A stretch of 64,000 nt of DNA, taken from positions 16,302 through 80,301 of the forward strand of contig WPAE01000016.1 in NCBI GenBank assembly GCA_009773205.1. Direction: 5' to 3'. Source of the stretch: Ignavibacteria bacterium (GTDB lineage: Bacteria > Bacteroidota > Ignavibacteria > Ignavibacteriales > Melioribacteraceae). This document shows positions 52,729 through 63,750 of this stretch, one piece after another. Position 1 is the first letter of the stretch. The number at the start of each line of letters is the position of its first letter. The notes under the pieces are model-generated. The model made no database searches. It saw nothing but the letters and a program-made list of their open reading frames with translations, and was not told the origin of the DNA. The translations under genes and the position numbers were made by a program.

Positions 52729-54630
52729 ATGAACGAAACAAAAAAATATGAATTCAAAGCGGAAGTAAAAAAATTGCTTGATATTCTTGTGCATTCGCTT
52801 TATACAAGCCGCGAAATATTTTTGCGCGAACTAATTTCGAACGCATCGGACGCCCTTGATAAACTACGCTTCGAATCCACACGAGGAAGTGAAATTGCTG
52901 ATAAAGATTTGCCGCTCGAAATTAAAATTACTTTTGATGAAAAGAAAAAGATTCTAACAATTACAGATTCCGGAATTGGTATGAGCCGCGATGAGTTAAT
53001 TACTAATATTGGAACAATTGCGAAATCCGGCACAGATGAATTTGCTAAACTTATTGCCGAATCTAAGGGTGACCCAAGCAATATAATAGGAAGATTTGGT
53101 GTTGGTTTCTATTCAGTGTTTATGGTTTCTAAAGAAGTGATAATTAAAACAAAATCGTATAAAATTTCTGAGCCTGCAATTGAATGGAAAAGCGATGGTC
53201 TTGGCGATTATGAAATTACGGAACTAAACGATAAAATAACACGCGGAACAACTGTTGAAATACACCTTAAAGATGATGCTGAAGAGTTTGTCCAGAAGTG
53301 GAAACTTGAAAACACAATTAAGAAGCATTCCAACTTTATCACTTTCCCAATCTATCTTGATAAAGATAAAGTAAATACTGTCAGCGCAATTTGGCGCGAG
53401 CCTAAGAGTTCTATAAAGAAAGAACAGTATGATGAGTTTTATAAATTTTTAAGCTACGATACTGAACCGCCAATGGATGTTGTTCACAAATCTGTTGATG
53501 CACCGATTCAATTTAACGCATTGCTCTTTATTCCTAAAAAATCTAATGAATACTTTTACTACGATAGAGAGAATTACGGGTTAGATTTGTATGTGCGCCG
53601 TGTTCTTATTCAACATAAGAACAAAGATTTGCTGCCGGAATATTTGAGCTTTGTTAAAGGCGTAGTTGATAGTGAAGATTTACCTCTCAACATCTCTCGC
53701 GAAACGCTGCAAGAAAATGTAGTCTTTACAAAAATTGCTTCAAGTGTAACATCTAATGTTTTAAGTTACCTGCAAGACAAAGCCAAAAATAATGTGGAAG
53801 GTTATGTTGAATTTTGGAAAGAGCATGGCAAGATTTTCAAACTTGGCTACATGGATTTTACTAACCATGAAAAGTACATCGAACTGCTTCGCTTTAACTC
53901 ATCTTCTGCAAAAGATGAAAAAGAACTTGTATCGTTTGCAGATTATGTAGCCAGAATTAAAGAGGGACAGAAAGAAATTTATTATATCAGCGGTACTAAC
54001 AGAGATGCACTTGCGGTTGATCCTCATATTGAAATTTTTAAGAACAAAGGATTGGAAGTTCTCTATCTCTACGATCCGGTTGATGAGTTTGTAATTCAAT
54101 CTATCCGTAAGTACAAAGATTATGAACTGAAGCTTGTTAGCAGTGTTGATATGAAAGACCTCAAGAATTTTCAAAATGCTGAAGAAAAGAAAGCTGAAGT
54201 TGAGCCGCTCGCTAAAGATGATCAGAAGCAGTTTTACAGTCTTCTTTCAAAAATGAAAAGCATTCTTAGCAGCAGAGTAGAAGATGTTGTTGAATCCAAA
54301 CGATTAGTGGACAGCCCGGCCTGTCTGGTTTCGAAAGATGACAGTATGTCTGCGCAAATGAAAAAAATTCTTAAGATGACAAAGCAAGATGTTGGCATCG
54401 AAAAGAAAATTTTGGAAGTAAACCCAGATCACGCTTTAGTCAGAAATCTTGTCAAAGTATTTAAAGCTGATAGCAACGATGAATTCATTCTAAAAGTTAC
54501 GGAGCAGTTGATGGACTCAGCTTTGCTTCAAGAGGGAAATCTTGAAGAGCCACATAAACTTATCAAACGATTAAATGAGATGATGGAGCAATCAAGCAGC
54601 TGGTATGTGGATTTGAAAAACATAAAATAA
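52729..54630 (+). CDS. htpG: Chaperone HtpG (Hsp90)
   Basis: A 633-residue Hsp90: N-terminal GHKL ATPase (KAEVKKLLDILVHSLYTSRE, NASDALDKLRF, ITDSGIGMSRDEL, NIGTIAKSGTDEF, IGRFGVGFYSVFM), middle domain with FKLGYMD and the client loop, and a C-terminal dimerisation domain. It folds client proteins in the cytoplasm using ATP. The ribosome site GGAGG at 52715-52719 is strong. Length is normal. Confidence 0.97.
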   Translation: MNETKKYEFKAEVKKLLDILVHSLYTSREIFLRELISNASDALDKLRFESTRGSEIADKDLPLEIKITFDEKKKILTITDSGIGMSRDELITNIGTIAKSGTDEFAKLIAESKGDPSNIIGRFGVGFYSVFMVSKEVIIKTKSYKISEPAIEWKSDGLGDYEITELNDKITRGTTVEIHLKDDAEEFVQKWKLENTIKKHSNFITFPIYLDKDKVNTVSAIWREPKSSIKKEQYDEFYKFLSYDTEPPMDVVHKSVDAPIQFNALLFIPKKSNEYFYYDRENYGLDLYVRRVLIQHKNKDLLPEYLSFVKGVVDSEDLPLNISRETLQENVVFTKIASSVTSNVLSYLQDKAKNNVEGYVEFWKEHGKIFKLGYMDFTNHEKYIELLRFNSSSAKDEKELVSFADYVARIKEGQKEIYYISGTNRDALAVDPHIEIFKNKGLEVLYLYDPVDEFVIQSIRKYKDYELKLVSSVDMKDLKNFQNAEEKKAEVEPLAKDDQKQFYSLLSKMKSILSSRVEDVVESKRLVDSPACLVSKDDSMSAQMKKILKMTKQDVGIEKKILEVNPDHALVRNLVKVFKADSNDEFILKVTEQLMDSALLQEGNLEEPHKLIKRLNEMMEQSSSWYVDLKNIK

Positions 54631-54637
54631 TTTCACT

Positions 54638-54665
54638 AAGCCTCGAATCATCGGGGCTTACTTAT
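54638..54665 (+). terminator. Terminator of htpG
   Basis: AAGCCTCGA pairs with TCGGGGCTT (one G-T pair) over ATCA, followed by ACTTATTTTG. The stretch after it up to 54894 shows no gene. Confidence 0.65.
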
Positions 54666-54894
54666 TTTGAACTTCTTAACATCTTAACATCTTACTGTTT
54701 TTTGTTTATTGGGTTCATATCAATCATCATCAGAAAACTATTTGTCTGTTAGTAAGTAGTATAAACGATAAGAATGACATTAATGCTTTCCTGCGAAAGT
54801 GAGTTACTTAATAGATGGATTGTTGAAAGAATTTTATCTGCTAAAAACTAAATACGAAAAAATAAATCTCTGTTGAATCTTTTCGATGAACTTG

Positions 54895-56184
54895 TTAAAC
54901 TGTTAAAACTTTCTCATCTCTTTTCTGTTTAATAAACTCATAGACCAGCATAATCATCACAGGCACATATTCAATAAATTGTACTAAAAGATAATCCTCC
55001 CAAACACCATTAATTTGATAGTTCAAAATAGTAAGCGATGTTAGGCTCGCGGCAGCAGCAAAATAAACTCCGCTGAATTTTTGTGCTGTAATGGATAGAA
55101 CCAATAACCAAGCAATATACCAAGGATGAACAACAGGAGAGAAAATCAGTAATAGTAGAACAGCAAAGTAAGTTTTATCTAAGAAATCTTTTTTGCTGAA
55201 GTACACCGGCACAAGCGAAACAACTAGCAAAATACTGCACCATATCCTTGTTGTTTGGTTATTGTGAATGACAGAATTGAGCAAATTGAAAATCAACCCA
55301 TTGTAAAACCAGTTGCGCGTATATATAATAAATGCTTCAAATGGATTTGATGTAAAGATGTAGGGCAGAAACTGTACACCAAACGAAATAAATGGAATCG
55401 TAACCATCAAAATTTTGTAAGAGATTCTTTTTTCTCTTAGAAACAAAATAGGCAGAATTAGAACACCAACAGGTTTTATCGAAAAAGATAGCCCAAGAAA
55501 AATAGCAGAAAGTATTTTTTTATCATCGAGATAGAAATAAATGAACGCCAGAAGAAGAGGAAGACCAAACCCATCTAAGTGTGCATCTAAAGCAAACTGG
55601 ATAATTGGCAGCGGTGCAAGCGTGTATAGCAATAAATACTTCTGTTCGATTTTTAATTTTGTAAGAATCTTATAAAGTAAAACAAGTGTGAGAATTTCTG
55701 AAATCAGTAGTAAAAGTTTATAAGCCCAAACCGATTCTCCGCTTATTTTATATCCAATGTAAAACAGCCACTGGCTTAGAGGGAAATAAATTGTCTTCAT
55801 TTCCTGAAAATTCATCTTAGAAGGAAGATTTTCTGAGTGAAGAAAATTCAATTCCTTATCAACTGGTTTATACAAGTAAGGATTAACACCTGCATCCTGA
55901 GTTTTTCCATCCCACATATAACGGTAAACATCATCAGAACCAATAGGTTGAGCAAGCAAAAAGAGCAAACGCACTGCAATTGATAGTGCCAGCAGTTTGT
56001 AAATAGTGCTTCTTTCTATTTGTATGCCTTTGAACATAAACGAGTAAATTAAGTATATGCATGACAGTCCTATCCAAACAATAGAATAAACTATTACTGG
56101 CTTACCTAGTCCTAAAAGAAGGGGCAAAAATCCAACACTCAATAAATAACTGAGAGTTATAAAAATTATTTTTGTTTTTGTCAT
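54895..56184 (-). CDS. GT87/DUF2029-like polyprenyl-phosphate mannosyltransferase-like protein
   Basis: A 429-residue protein if started at ATG 56184 (GCAGGAGA ribosome site just upstream); the frame is open to 56250. It has about ten to twelve helices and the GT-C elements GSDDVYRYMWDGK, NPYLYKP and AHLDGFGLPLLLAF with acidic residues in the first loop. GT87-like enzymes use polyprenyl-phosphate sugars to build envelope glycans. Acceptor unknown. Monocistronic. Confidence 0.82.
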   Translation of the reverse strand: MTKTKIIFITLSYLLSVGFLPLLLGLGKPVIVYSIVWIGLSCIYLIYSFMFKGIQIERSTIYKLLALSIAVRLLFLLAQPIGSDDVYRYMWDGKTQDAGVNPYLYKPVDKELNFLHSENLPSKMNFQEMKTIYFPLSQWLFYIGYKISGESVWAYKLLLLISEILTLVLLYKILTKLKIEQKYLLLYTLAPLPIIQFALDAHLDGFGLPLLLAFIYFYLDDKKILSAIFLGLSFSIKPVGVLILPILFLREKRISYKILMVTIPFISFGVQFLPYIFTSNPFEAFIIYTRNWFYNGLIFNLLNSVIHNNQTTRIWCSILLVVSLVPVYFSKKDFLDKTYFAVLLLLIFSPVVHPWYIAWLLVLSITAQKFSGVYFAAAASLTSLTILNYQINGVWEDYLLVQFIEYVPVMIMLVYEFIKQKRDEKVLTV

Positions 56185-56358
56185 TCGGTCTCCTGCTCTA
56201 AAATAACAAACTGAACAGTTTTTAGAAAATATTACAGCAAGTACATTCAACCAGTGTAAAATTACTTTCTCAATAATTTCCTACAAACGCATAATTTGCT
56301 TATAAAACCTTATGGGCGTATTTTCACCACCCAAAAATCAAATGTAGATGGAGAAAAA

Positions 56359-57123
56359 ATGAAATACTTAAAAATACTCTTAATGTTGTTGGCGGCAGTA
56401 TCATTTACAACAGCGCAAAAGAAAAGCGTAGCGAAGAAAGAAACCTCACCTAAAAAGGAACCAGTTATGTTTCAAATCAAAACTCAAGAAGATTCTGTCA
56501 GCTATTCGATAGGACAGAATATTGCTGCTAATCTAAAAGACCCGAACATGAAAATAAATTTTGAAGCTCTCTTTGCCGGAATGAAAGATGGAGTTGAAGG
56601 TAAATCAACACTTTCGCCAACAGAGATGCAGCAAATTATGATGGGTTTTAACGATAGAATGATGGCTATTCGTTCTGAACAAATGAAAATTGAACAGGAA
56701 AAGAAACGCGCAGAAATGGGCCCTGAAATTGAAAAGAATAAAAAGGAACAAGAAGCTTTCTTGGCAGAAAACAAGAAGAAAGAAGGAGTTGTTGAAACCG
56801 CTAGTGGATTGCAGTATAAAGTATTAACCAAAGGTACCGGAACTGTTTCTCCAAAAGATACAAACACAGTTAAAGTTCATTACACCGGAAAATTTATTGA
56901 TGGGAATATTTTTGATTCATCTGTACAAAGAAATGAACCGGCTGAATTTCCACTTAATCAGGTTATTAAAGGATGGACAGAAGGTTTACAGCTTATGAAT
57001 ACTGGCGACAAATTTGAATTCTATATTCCTTACGAATTAGCTTATGGTGAAGAAGGCAGGGAAGGCGCAATTCCGCCAGCGTCGTTATTAATTTTTGAAG
57101 TTGAACTTCTCGAAATAAAGTAA
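56359..57123 (+). CDS. FKBP-type peptidyl-prolyl cis-trans isomerase (periplasmic)
   Basis: A 254-residue precursor from ATG 56359 (GATGGAGA ribosome site); the longer frame from 56296 lacks signal-like features. Signal peptide 1-19 (MKYLKILLMLLAAVSFTTAQ), an N-terminal FkpA/Mip-like dimerisation domain (DSVSYSIGQNIAANL ... ), a charged helix, then the FKBP domain with VKVHYTGKFIDGNIFDSS and IPYELAYGEEGREGAIPP. It speeds up proline isomerisation in exported proteins. A strong bidirectional terminator follows. Confidence 0.93.
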   Translation: MKYLKILLMLLAAVSFTTAQKKSVAKKETSPKKEPVMFQIKTQEDSVSYSIGQNIAANLKDPNMKINFEALFAGMKDGVEGKSTLSPTEMQQIMMGFNDRMMAIRSEQMKIEQEKKRAEMGPEIEKNKKEQEAFLAENKKKEGVVETASGLQYKVLTKGTGTVSPKDTNTVKVHYTGKFIDGNIFDSSVQRNEPAEFPLNQVIKGWTEGLQLMNTGDKFEFYIPYELAYGEEGREGAIPPASLLIFEVELLEIK

Positions 57124-57140
57124 TCAATAATGGCAAGCAA

Positions 57141-57170
57141 AAAAAGACCGGTTTCAAACCGGTCTTTTTT
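57141..57170. terminator. Bidirectional terminator
   Basis: AAAAAGACCGGTTT pairs with AAACCGGTCTTTTT around a single base, with T runs on both strands. It serves the FKBP gene and the convergent YhcH gene. Confidence 0.88.
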
Positions 57171-57706
57171 TATTGGCTAACTTGAGTTGAGCTATCTTCT
57201 ACTTGAGGCGGTGTTTCTTCTTTCGTTACTTTTTCTTCTTCAGCTATCTCTATGTAATCTGTGCTCACTTTAACAACAACTTTCTTAACAGCTTTAGGAA
57301 TGTTAATAGCAATACCGGGCATGTGTACATCGGTAGGAAACAACATCAGAAAATGATTTTCATCTACATTAACAAAATGTCCTTCGCCCTTGTAAATAGC
57401 AACATCTTTTATGCTATCATATTCTTCCAAAAGCATCATTTTTTTCGACTCGGAAAAACCAATTTTTTCTTTTCCTGTATGAAGAAACTGAACATCAATG
57501 TATTTTTTGTGTGATTCCCATTTACCGCTGCTTAGCGGTTTCGTGTTGTATTCGCTAATAATTGCGTAAACATCTGTTCCTTCAATATCGTATGTGCCGG
57601 GCGCAACCGTAGAAAAATCTGTTGTTTGCAGATATTTTAATGCCTTCACAATTTTTTCACCTAAGGGAAAATAAATGTGAGCATTCTTAATATTATCGTA
57701 AATCAT
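57170..57706 (-). CDS. YhcH/YjgK/YiaL family beta-sandwich protein
   Basis: A 178-residue protein with the DUF386 fold: GTYDIEGTDVYAIISEYNTK, WESHKKYIDVQFLHTGKEKI and FLMLFPTDVHMPGIAI with the putative zinc-binding His/Glu residues. Family members (YhcH, EbgC) are linked to sialic acid or sugar metabolism; the reaction is not firmly known. An extra acidic, Thr-rich C-terminal tail of about 25 residues (EEEKVTKEETPPQVED) is unusual. Followed upstream by an outer-membrane-like protein gene on the same strand. Confidence 0.85.
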   Translation of the reverse strand: MIYDNIKNAHIYFPLGEKIVKALKYLQTTDFSTVAPGTYDIEGTDVYAIISEYNTKPLSSGKWESHKKYIDVQFLHTGKEKIGFSESKKMMLLEEYDSIKDVAIYKGEGHFVNVDENHFLMLFPTDVHMPGIAINIPKAVKKVVVKVSTDYIEIAEEEKVTKEETPPQVEDSSTQVSQ

Positions 57707-57723
57707 AGTTCCTCTTCAATAAA

Positions 57724-58281
57724 TTATAATTTGAACATTAAGCCAACCATGATTGCGTAAAAATCGCTTTTCAGTGATTGTGGTTTAGTTAGTTTATCCA
57801 TATCAAGCTCGAAAAAGACATAACGAATATCTCCTGTTAAAACTAAAGAGCCAAAAGGAATTTCGATTCCACCGCCAAAATGATAAGCTGCTTCACCTTT
57901 CGTCTCTTCTTTTATAGAAGTCCAGGTTGAAGATAGGTTAGAGTAATCTATGGTGGTATTTAACCAGCTTACTCCACCCTCAAGATGTGCTATTGGCAAA
58001 ATTTTTAGCAGCGCAGAAAGCATAATTGGATAAGTTTTTGTAGTGATTGTATAGGTCGAATTACCAAGGTCTATTTTATATTCATCTTTCTTATAATAAA
58101 TAGCTCCTTCAATTCCTATTCCGCCTAAGTATAATCTAACAGCTCCGCCAGGCATCATTACAGATTTTTCGGCATCTTTGGTTTTTACGAAACCAAGATG
58201 AGGACCAAAAGAAAGAGATTGAGAAAACGCAGCTTCTGAGAGAAGCACTAAGCAAAAAACAACAAAAAGTATATTTTTCAT
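57724..58281 (-). CDS. Outer-membrane beta-barrel-like protein
   Basis: A 185-residue precursor with signal peptide 1-20 (MKNILFVVFCLVLLSEAAFS). The mature part alternates hydrophobic strands and ends with VGLMFKL, the aromatic/hydrophobic C-terminal strand pattern of eight-stranded barrels. No specific family. It is 18 bp upstream of the YhcH gene on the same strand, so they may be cotranscribed. Confidence 0.75.
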   Translation of the reverse strand: MKNILFVVFCLVLLSEAAFSQSLSFGPHLGFVKTKDAEKSVMMPGGAVRLYLGGIGIEGAIYYKKDEYKIDLGNSTYTITTKTYPIMLSALLKILPIAHLEGGVSWLNTTIDYSNLSSTWTSIKEETKGEAAYHFGGGIEIPFGSLVLTGDIRYVFFELDMDKLTKPQSLKSDFYAIMVGLMFKL

Positions 58282-58489
58282 TTTCGCCTCAAATAATTTG
58301 ATTGCAACATAAATAATTTTAGAGATTTTTGAATTAATATTTTTTAATATGCCTCAGCTTGTTTCCGCTTTAGTGATGTGCTGACTGTGATTTTTCTTAA
58401 AAGAATTTTTTAAACGATTCGATTAATACTTATCATGCAAAATTTAGGAAACTGAATAACAAAAAAGAAAAATCCTATTTCAATATTCA

Positions 58490-61400
58490 TTATTCACTTT
58501 CATCGTAATTCAAAATTGGGCGAAGCCATTTTTCTGCTTCTTTCAAACTCATTCCCTTTCGTCTGCGGTAATCTTCAACTTGGTCTTTACCAATTTTACC
58601 AACAGTGAAATATTTTGATTGTGGGTGTGCAAAGTATATTCCGCAAACTGATGCTGCCGGATTCATCGCCAAACTTTCTGTTAGCGAAATAGAAATTTCT
58701 TTTTCAACATCTAACAATTTCCAGATTGTGAGTTTCTCTGTATGATCTGGCTGAGCAGGATAGCCGGGCGCCGGGCGAATTCCACAGTAATCTTCTGCAA
58801 TCAATTTTTCATTTGATAAATCTTCATCAGAGGCAAAGCCCCAAATATCTTTTCTAACTTTCTCGTGGAGCAGTTCTGCAAATGCTTCTGCTAATCTATC
58901 AGCAATCGCCTTAACCATTATCGAATTATAATCATCATGATCTTTGTCAAATCTTTCAACCAGCTTTTCTATTCCATGTCCAGTCGTTACAGCAAACATT
59001 CCAATATAATCTTTTACATTAGTATTCTTTGGCGCTATAAAATCAGAAAGAGCGATGTTTGGCAATCCTTGCGATTTGATTGACTGCTGACGAATTGAAT
59101 TTAACTTTGCGAGAATTCCTTTTCTTGAGTCATCAACAAATATCTCAATATCATCTTCAATTGAGTTGGCTGGGAAAAGTCCAACAATACCATTTGCTGT
59201 AAGAAGTTTCTGCTCAATAATTTTATCTAATAATTTATTTGCATCAACGAAAATCTTCTTAGCTTCGTTCCCATAAGTGTCATTATCAAAGATTGCAGGA
59301 TATTTTCCTTTTAGTTCCCAAGTCTGAAAAAATGGAGTCCAATCAATATAATTTCTTATTTCACATAGCGAAAAATCCTTAAATGTTGTTACGCCTAACT
59401 TTTGTGGACTGCTCACTAAGTAATTATTCCAATCGAGTTTTAGTTTGTTAGCGCGTGCTTGATCAATTTTAAGATATTCTTTTTCGGAATATTTCTTGAA
59501 ATGGTCTTCGCGAAGTTTCTTGTAATCGTTTTTAAATTTAGAAATAAATGCATCTTTGCTTTCTTCTCTAAGTAGATTACTTACTACTCCAACACTCTTT
59601 GATGCATCGAGTACATGAATTGTTGTATGTGAATATTCTGGTGCAATTTTAACCGCAGTGTGAACTCTGGAAGTAGTAGCTCCCCCAATTAGCAACGGAA
59701 TATTTAGATTCATTCTTTCCATTTCTTTTGCAACGTGTACCATTTCATCTAACGAAGGAGTTATTAATCCGCTCAAACCAATCACATCAACATTTTTCTC
59801 TACCGCGGTTGAAAGAATTTTATCGCTTGGGGCCATTACACCAAGATCAATTATATCATAGTTGTTGCAGCCTAAAACAACGCCGACAATGTTTTTGCCA
59901 ATGTCGTGAACATCTCCTTTTACAGTAGCCATTAACACAACACCATTCGATTTTTTACTGCCGCTTTTTTCCTTTTCTGCTTCGATAAAAGGGATAAGGT
60001 ATGCAACCGCCTTTTTCATAACTCTTGCGCTTTTAACAACTTGAGGCAAAAACATTTTGCCAGAACCAAATAAATCTCCAACAAAATTCATTGCAGACAT
60101 AAGTGGTCCTTCAATTACTTGGAGAGGCTGAGAATATTTTTGTCTGGCTTCTTCAATATCTTGTTCAATGTAATCTACAAGCCCTTTAACAATGGCGTGC
60201 TTCAATCTTTCTTCAACAGATTCAAGGCGCCAAGCGGCATCACAATTTTCTTGTTTTACATCTATCGAAATTGTATTTGCGAACTCAACTAATCTTTCGG
60301 TTGCATCAGCTTTGCGGTTAAGCAAAACATCTTCAACTTTTTCTAAAAGTTCTTTTGGGATTTCTTCGTAAACTGCAAGCTGCCCCGCATTTACAATTCC
60401 CATATCCATCCCGGCTTCAATTGCGTGATAAAGAAAAGCCGAGTGCATAGCTTCGCGGACGGTATCATTTCCTCGGAATGAAAAAGAAATATTGCTTACT
60501 CCGCCGCTTATTTTTGCGCGAGGCAAGTTCTTTTTAATCCAGCGAACTGCTTCAATGTAATTGATTGCGTATTGATTATGTTCTTCAATTCCCGTTGCAA
60601 TGGCAAAAATATTTGGATCAAAAATTATGTCTTGCGGTGGATATCCAATTTCCTCAGTTAAGATTTTATACGCGCGTTTACAAATTTCAATTTTTCTTTC
60701 GAGCGAATCTGCCTGTCCTTGTTCATCGAAAGCCATAACGATAATTGCTGCACCATACTTTAAAACTTTGCTAGCATGTTTTTTAAAGACTTCTTCACCT
60801 TCTTTCATCGAAATCGAATTAACTATTCCTTTCCCTTGCAGGCATTTTAATCCGGCTTCAATTACACTCCATTTTGATGAATCAATCATTACAGGAACAC
60901 GTGAGATATCAGGTTCAGCAGCAAGAAGATTCAGAAACTTAACCATCGCTTCTTCGGAATTAATCATTCCTTCATCCATATTGATATCTATAACTTGGGC
61001 GCCATTTTCAACTTGATCTCGTGCAACAGATAAAGCTTCTTCATATTTATTTTCTTTTATGAGCCGGGCAAATTTCCTGGAGCCTGTTACGTTTGTACGT
61101 TCTCCAATATTTACAAAATTTGTTTCTGGTCGTAACGTGAGCGGTTCGAGCCCACTTAAACGCAAGTATTGCTGAATCTCGGGAATTTTCCTGGGCGGAT
61201 ATTTTTTAGCTATTTTTGCAAATGCTATAATGTGATCGGGAGTTGTTCCGCAGCATCCGCCTATGATGTTGAAAAATCCTTCGCGCGCAAATTCATCTAA
61301 AACTTCAGCCATTGCTTCGGGTGATTCATCGTAACCACCAAACTCATTCGGCAAGCCGGCATTTGGATAGAGCGAAACAAAGACGTTAGCTATGCTTGAA

Positions 61401-62185
61401 AGTTCTTCAATAAACGGACGAATTTGTTTTGGACCAAGAGAGCAGTTTAGTCCAACGCATAACAAATTTTTTGTGTGAGAGATAGAATTCCAAAATGCTT
61501 CTGTGGTTTGTCCGCTCAAATTTCTCCCGCTCATATCAATTACAGAGCCGGAAATCATAATAGGAATGTTGTTATTTGTTTCTTCACAGAGTTCCATAAT
61601 TCCAAATAAAGCTGCCTTGCATATGAGAGTATCAATCATAGTTTCAACAAGCAGAATATCAGCGCCGCCGTCAATCAATCCGCGTGTTTGTTCCTTGAAA
61701 GCCGCGGCAACTTCATCAAAATTTACAGAGCGGAAACCGGGATCGTTTACATCCGGAGAAATAGAAAGTGTTTTGTTTGTTGGACCGAGAGAACCGGCGA
61801 CAAATCTTGGTTTATTTGGATTTGCCTTTGTGAATTCCTCTGCAGCTTCTTTGGCAATTTTCGCTGCTTCAAAATTTATTTCATAAACCAATTTCTCCGT
61901 CTTATAATCTGCCTGAGAGATCGCAGTTCCGTTAAATGTATTTGTTTCTATAATATCCGAGCCGGCTTCAAGATAATTTCTGTGTATTCCTTTAATTATT
62001 TCCGGCTGTGTCAGAACAAGAATATCATTGTTACCTTTCAAATCTACTGGATGATTTTTGAATTGCTCTCCACGGAATTGTTCTTCGCTAAGTTTGAAAC
62101 GCTGAATAAAAACTCCCATCGAGCCATCGAGTACGAGAATTCTTTTTTGAAGCAGCTCTTTAAAATATTTTAGATTGTTTTTCAT
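58490..62185 (-). CDS. metH: Cobalamin-dependent methionine synthase MetH
   Basis: From ATG 62185 the protein has 1,231 residues, the usual length (about 1,227 in E. coli); the frame is open to 62305 but the extra 40 residues are encoded by repeat DNA. Order: homocysteine domain with the zinc cysteines ([12 protein letters not shown] and [10 protein letters not shown]), pterin-binding domain ([20 protein letters not shown]), cobalamin cap and B12 domain with [20 protein letters not shown], and the SAM-reactivation domain ([15 protein letters not shown]). It methylates homocysteine using 5-methyltetrahydrofolate. No cobalamin or SAM riboswitch is visible upstream. Confidence 0.96.
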   Translation of the reverse strand: MKNNLKYFKELLQKRILVLDGSMGVFIQRFKLSEEQFRGEQFKNHPVDLKGNNDILVLTQPEIIKGIHRNYLEAGSDIIETNTFNGTAISQADYKTEKLVYEINFEAAKIAKEAAEEFTKANPNKPRFVAGSLGPTNKTLSISPDVNDPGFRSVNFDEVAAAFKEQTRGLIDGGADILLVETMIDTLICKAALFGIMELCEETNNNIPIMISGSVIDMSGRNLSGQTTEAFWNSISHTKNLLCVGLNCSLGPKQIRPFIEELSSIANVFVSLYPNAGLPNEFGGYDESPEAMAEVLDEFAREGFFNIIGGCCGTTPDHIIAFAKIAKKYPPRKIPEIQQYLRLSGLEPLTLRPETNFVNIGERTNVTGSRKFARLIKENKYEEALSVARDQVENGAQVIDINMDEGMINSEEAMVKFLNLLAAEPDISRVPVMIDSSKWSVIEAGLKCLQGKGIVNSISMKEGEEVFKKHASKVLKYGAAIIVMAFDEQGQADSLERKIEICKRAYKILTEEIGYPPQDIIFDPNIFAIATGIEEHNQYAINYIEAVRWIKKNLPRAKISGGVSNISFSFRGNDTVREAMHSAFLYHAIEAGMDMGIVNAGQLAVYEEIPKELLEKVEDVLLNRKADATERLVEFANTISIDVKQENCDAAWRLESVEERLKHAIVKGLVDYIEQDIEEARQKYSQPLQVIEGPLMSAMNFVGDLFGSGKMFLPQVVKSARVMKKAVAYLIPFIEAEKEKSGSKKSNGVVLMATVKGDVHDIGKNIVGVVLGCNNYDIIDLGVMAPSDKILSTAVEKNVDVIGLSGLITPSLDEMVHVAKEMERMNLNIPLLIGGATTSRVHTAVKIAPEYSHTTIHVLDASKSVGVVSNLLREESKDAFISKFKNDYKKLREDHFKKYSEKEYLKIDQARANKLKLDWNNYLVSSPQKLGVTTFKDFSLCEIRNYIDWTPFFQTWELKGKYPAIFDNDTYGNEAKKIFVDANKLLDKIIEQKLLTANGIVGLFPANSIEDDIEIFVDDSRKGILAKLNSIRQQSIKSQGLPNIALSDFIAPKNTNVKDYIGMFAVTTGHGIEKLVERFDKDHDDYNSIMVKAIADRLAEAFAELLHEKVRKDIWGFASDEDLSNEKLIAEDYCGIRPAPGYPAQPDHTEKLTIWKLLDVEKEISISLTESLAMNPAASVCGIYFAHPQSKYFTVGKIGKDQVEDYRRRKGMSLKEAEKWLRPILNYDESE

Positions 62186-62300
62186 TTGTATTTCCATTCT
62201 AGAACTTTGTCTTGCTCTTATTTTACATTGAGTCTTACTCATAATCTTACTCTTGTTCTTCTTTATAGCGGGCAAGATCAAGATTAAGACAAGGAATAAG
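62186..62300. repeat. Low-complexity repeat R5 upstream of metH
   Basis: Minus-strand reading gives AACAAGAGTAAGATTATGAG, TAAGACTC and AATAAGAGCAAGACAAAG words plus GCCCGC. It resembles the in-frame stretch in the GT39-like gene at 51532. It provides an artificial upstream extension of the metH reading frame. The rest to 62394 contains no gene. Confidence 0.5.
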
Positions 62301-62394
62301 CACAAGAAGATTTCAATGACAAGAATTTCAGTTTTGATTCAGTAGTGATATATCCTTAACTTTCGTTCAAATATAACAAATAATCGAGTAGATA

Positions 62395-63378
62395 ATGATA
62401 GTTGTAACAGGCGGTGCTGGGTTTATAGGCAGTGCAGTTGTTTGGCGCCTTAATCAATTGGGCGTGGATAGAATTGTGATTGTTGATGAACTCGGCAAAG
62501 ATGATAAGTGGATGAATCTCAACGGGTTAAAATATTCTGACTTTCTTCACAAAGATGATTTTATGGGAATGATTTTAAAGAAAAACGAACCTTTCAAGAT
62601 TACTACTATCATTCATTTAGGAGCTTGTTCTTCAACTACTGAAAAAGATGCGGATTATTTAATGGATAACAACTATCACTATTCGCAAGAACTTGCTAAG
62701 TTTTGTTTAGAAAACGGAACGCGTTTTATATACGCTTCATCTGCTGCTACATACGGCGATGGCACTAACGGCTATTACGATAATGAATCGAAACTTGATA
62801 CGCTTCGTCCGTTAAATATGTATGGCTATTCAAAGCATTTATTCGATACTTGGATCAAGAGAAACGGCTTGATGAACAAAGTTGTTGGGTTGAAATACTT
62901 CAACGTTTACGGACCAAATGAGTATCATAAAGAAGATATGAGAAGCGTTGTTCACAAAGCTTTTGAACAAGTGCGCGATCATGGAAAAGTTAGGTTGTTC
63001 AAATCTTATAGAAAAGATTACAAGGATGGTGAGCAGAAAAGAGATTTTGTTTATGTAAAAGATGCTGTGGATATGACGATTTATTTTCTCGATCAACCAG
63101 ATAAAAATGGAATTTATAATATTGGTACCGGCAAAGCTCAAACTTGGATTGAGCTTGTAACGGCACTTTTTAATGCTGTTGGCAAGCCAGTAAATATCGA
63201 GTTCGTTGATATGCCGGAAGATATACGCGATAAGTACCAATATTTTACTGAGGCTGATTTACAAAAAATTAGAAATGCCGGTTATGATAAACCGACTATG
63301 AATGTTAGCGAAGGTGTTGCAGATTACGTAAAAAAATATTTATTAAAAGATGCTTATCTAGGATTAAGCAAGGATTGA
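62395..63378 (+). CDS. hldD: ADP-L-glycero-D-manno-heptose 6-epimerase HldD
   Basis: A 327-residue extended SDR with VTGGAGFIGSAVVWRLNQLG, IHLGACSSTTEKDADYLMDN, FIYASSAATYGDG, the YGYSKHLFD catalytic Tyr/Lys, LKYFNVYGPNEYHKEDMRSV and KRDFVYVKDAVD. It epimerises ADP-D-glycero-D-manno-heptose to the L form for LPS core. A GT9 enzyme in the window (45061) could use its product. It starts close to the metH promoter region, divergently. Confidence 0.95.
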   Translation: MIVVTGGAGFIGSAVVWRLNQLGVDRIVIVDELGKDDKWMNLNGLKYSDFLHKDDFMGMILKKNEPFKITTIIHLGACSSTTEKDADYLMDNNYHYSQELAKFCLENGTRFIYASSAATYGDGTNGYYDNESKLDTLRPLNMYGYSKHLFDTWIKRNGLMNKVVGLKYFNVYGPNEYHKEDMRSVVHKAFEQVRDHGKVRLFKSYRKDYKDGEQKRDFVYVKDAVDMTIYFLDQPDKNGIYNIGTGKAQTWIELVTALFNAVGKPVNIEFVDMPEDIRDKYQYFTEADLQKIRNAGYDKPTMNVSEGVADYVKKYLLKDAYLGLSKD

Positions 63379-63385
63379 GAAAGCA

Positions 63386-63742
63386 ATGACTTTAGATTCT
63401 CCCAAATCCCGAAGCGAGTTTAAGCAGAGAATTTATTTCTTTACATTGAAGCTCATAGAATTTATTGACTCACTGCCTAAAGATGATGTTTCTAAAAAAA
63501 TTAATGATGAACTTTTCAAAAATGGAACGAGTGTTATAAGTAAGTTTATAGAATCTTCTGCCGCGCTTACAAAAAAAGATTTAACAAACTCAACTATTGA
63601 AGCGATTAAATTTGCCAACGAAGCAAAGCTTTGGCTTGCATTGGTTCGAGACAGCAAGCGCGCAAAAACTGAAAAAGTAAAATGGCTCATCGAAGAGTTG
63701 GATGAGATTTCAAAAATATTAGCACAATCAATTAACAAATAG
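63386..63742 (+). CDS. Four-helix-bundle protein (S23/IVP type)
   Basis: A 118-residue, wholly helical protein with RIYFFTLKLIEFIDSLPKDD, LFKNGTSVISKFIESSAALT and AIKFANEAKLWLALVRDSKR, the TIGR02436 'four helix bundle' pattern. Members are often encoded in 23S rRNA intervening sequences, or as stand-alone genes, and their function is unknown. Here it is stand-alone, seven bases after hldD. Confidence 0.87.
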   Translation: MTLDSPKSRSEFKQRIYFFTLKLIEFIDSLPKDDVSKKINDELFKNGTSVISKFIESSAALTKKDLTNSTIEAIKFANEAKLWLALVRDSKRAKTEKVKWLIEELDEISKILAQSINK

Positions 63743-63750
63743 GAAAATGA

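Noticed and set aside
61688..62173. 161-codon plus-strand open frame inside metH
   Set aside because: It is antisense to the conserved homocysteine domain of metH and has no coding character of its own.
62186..62394. Cobalamin or SAM riboswitch upstream of metH
   Set aside because: The region is repeat-like and lacks the conserved B12-box or SAM-I core; nothing supports a riboswitch.
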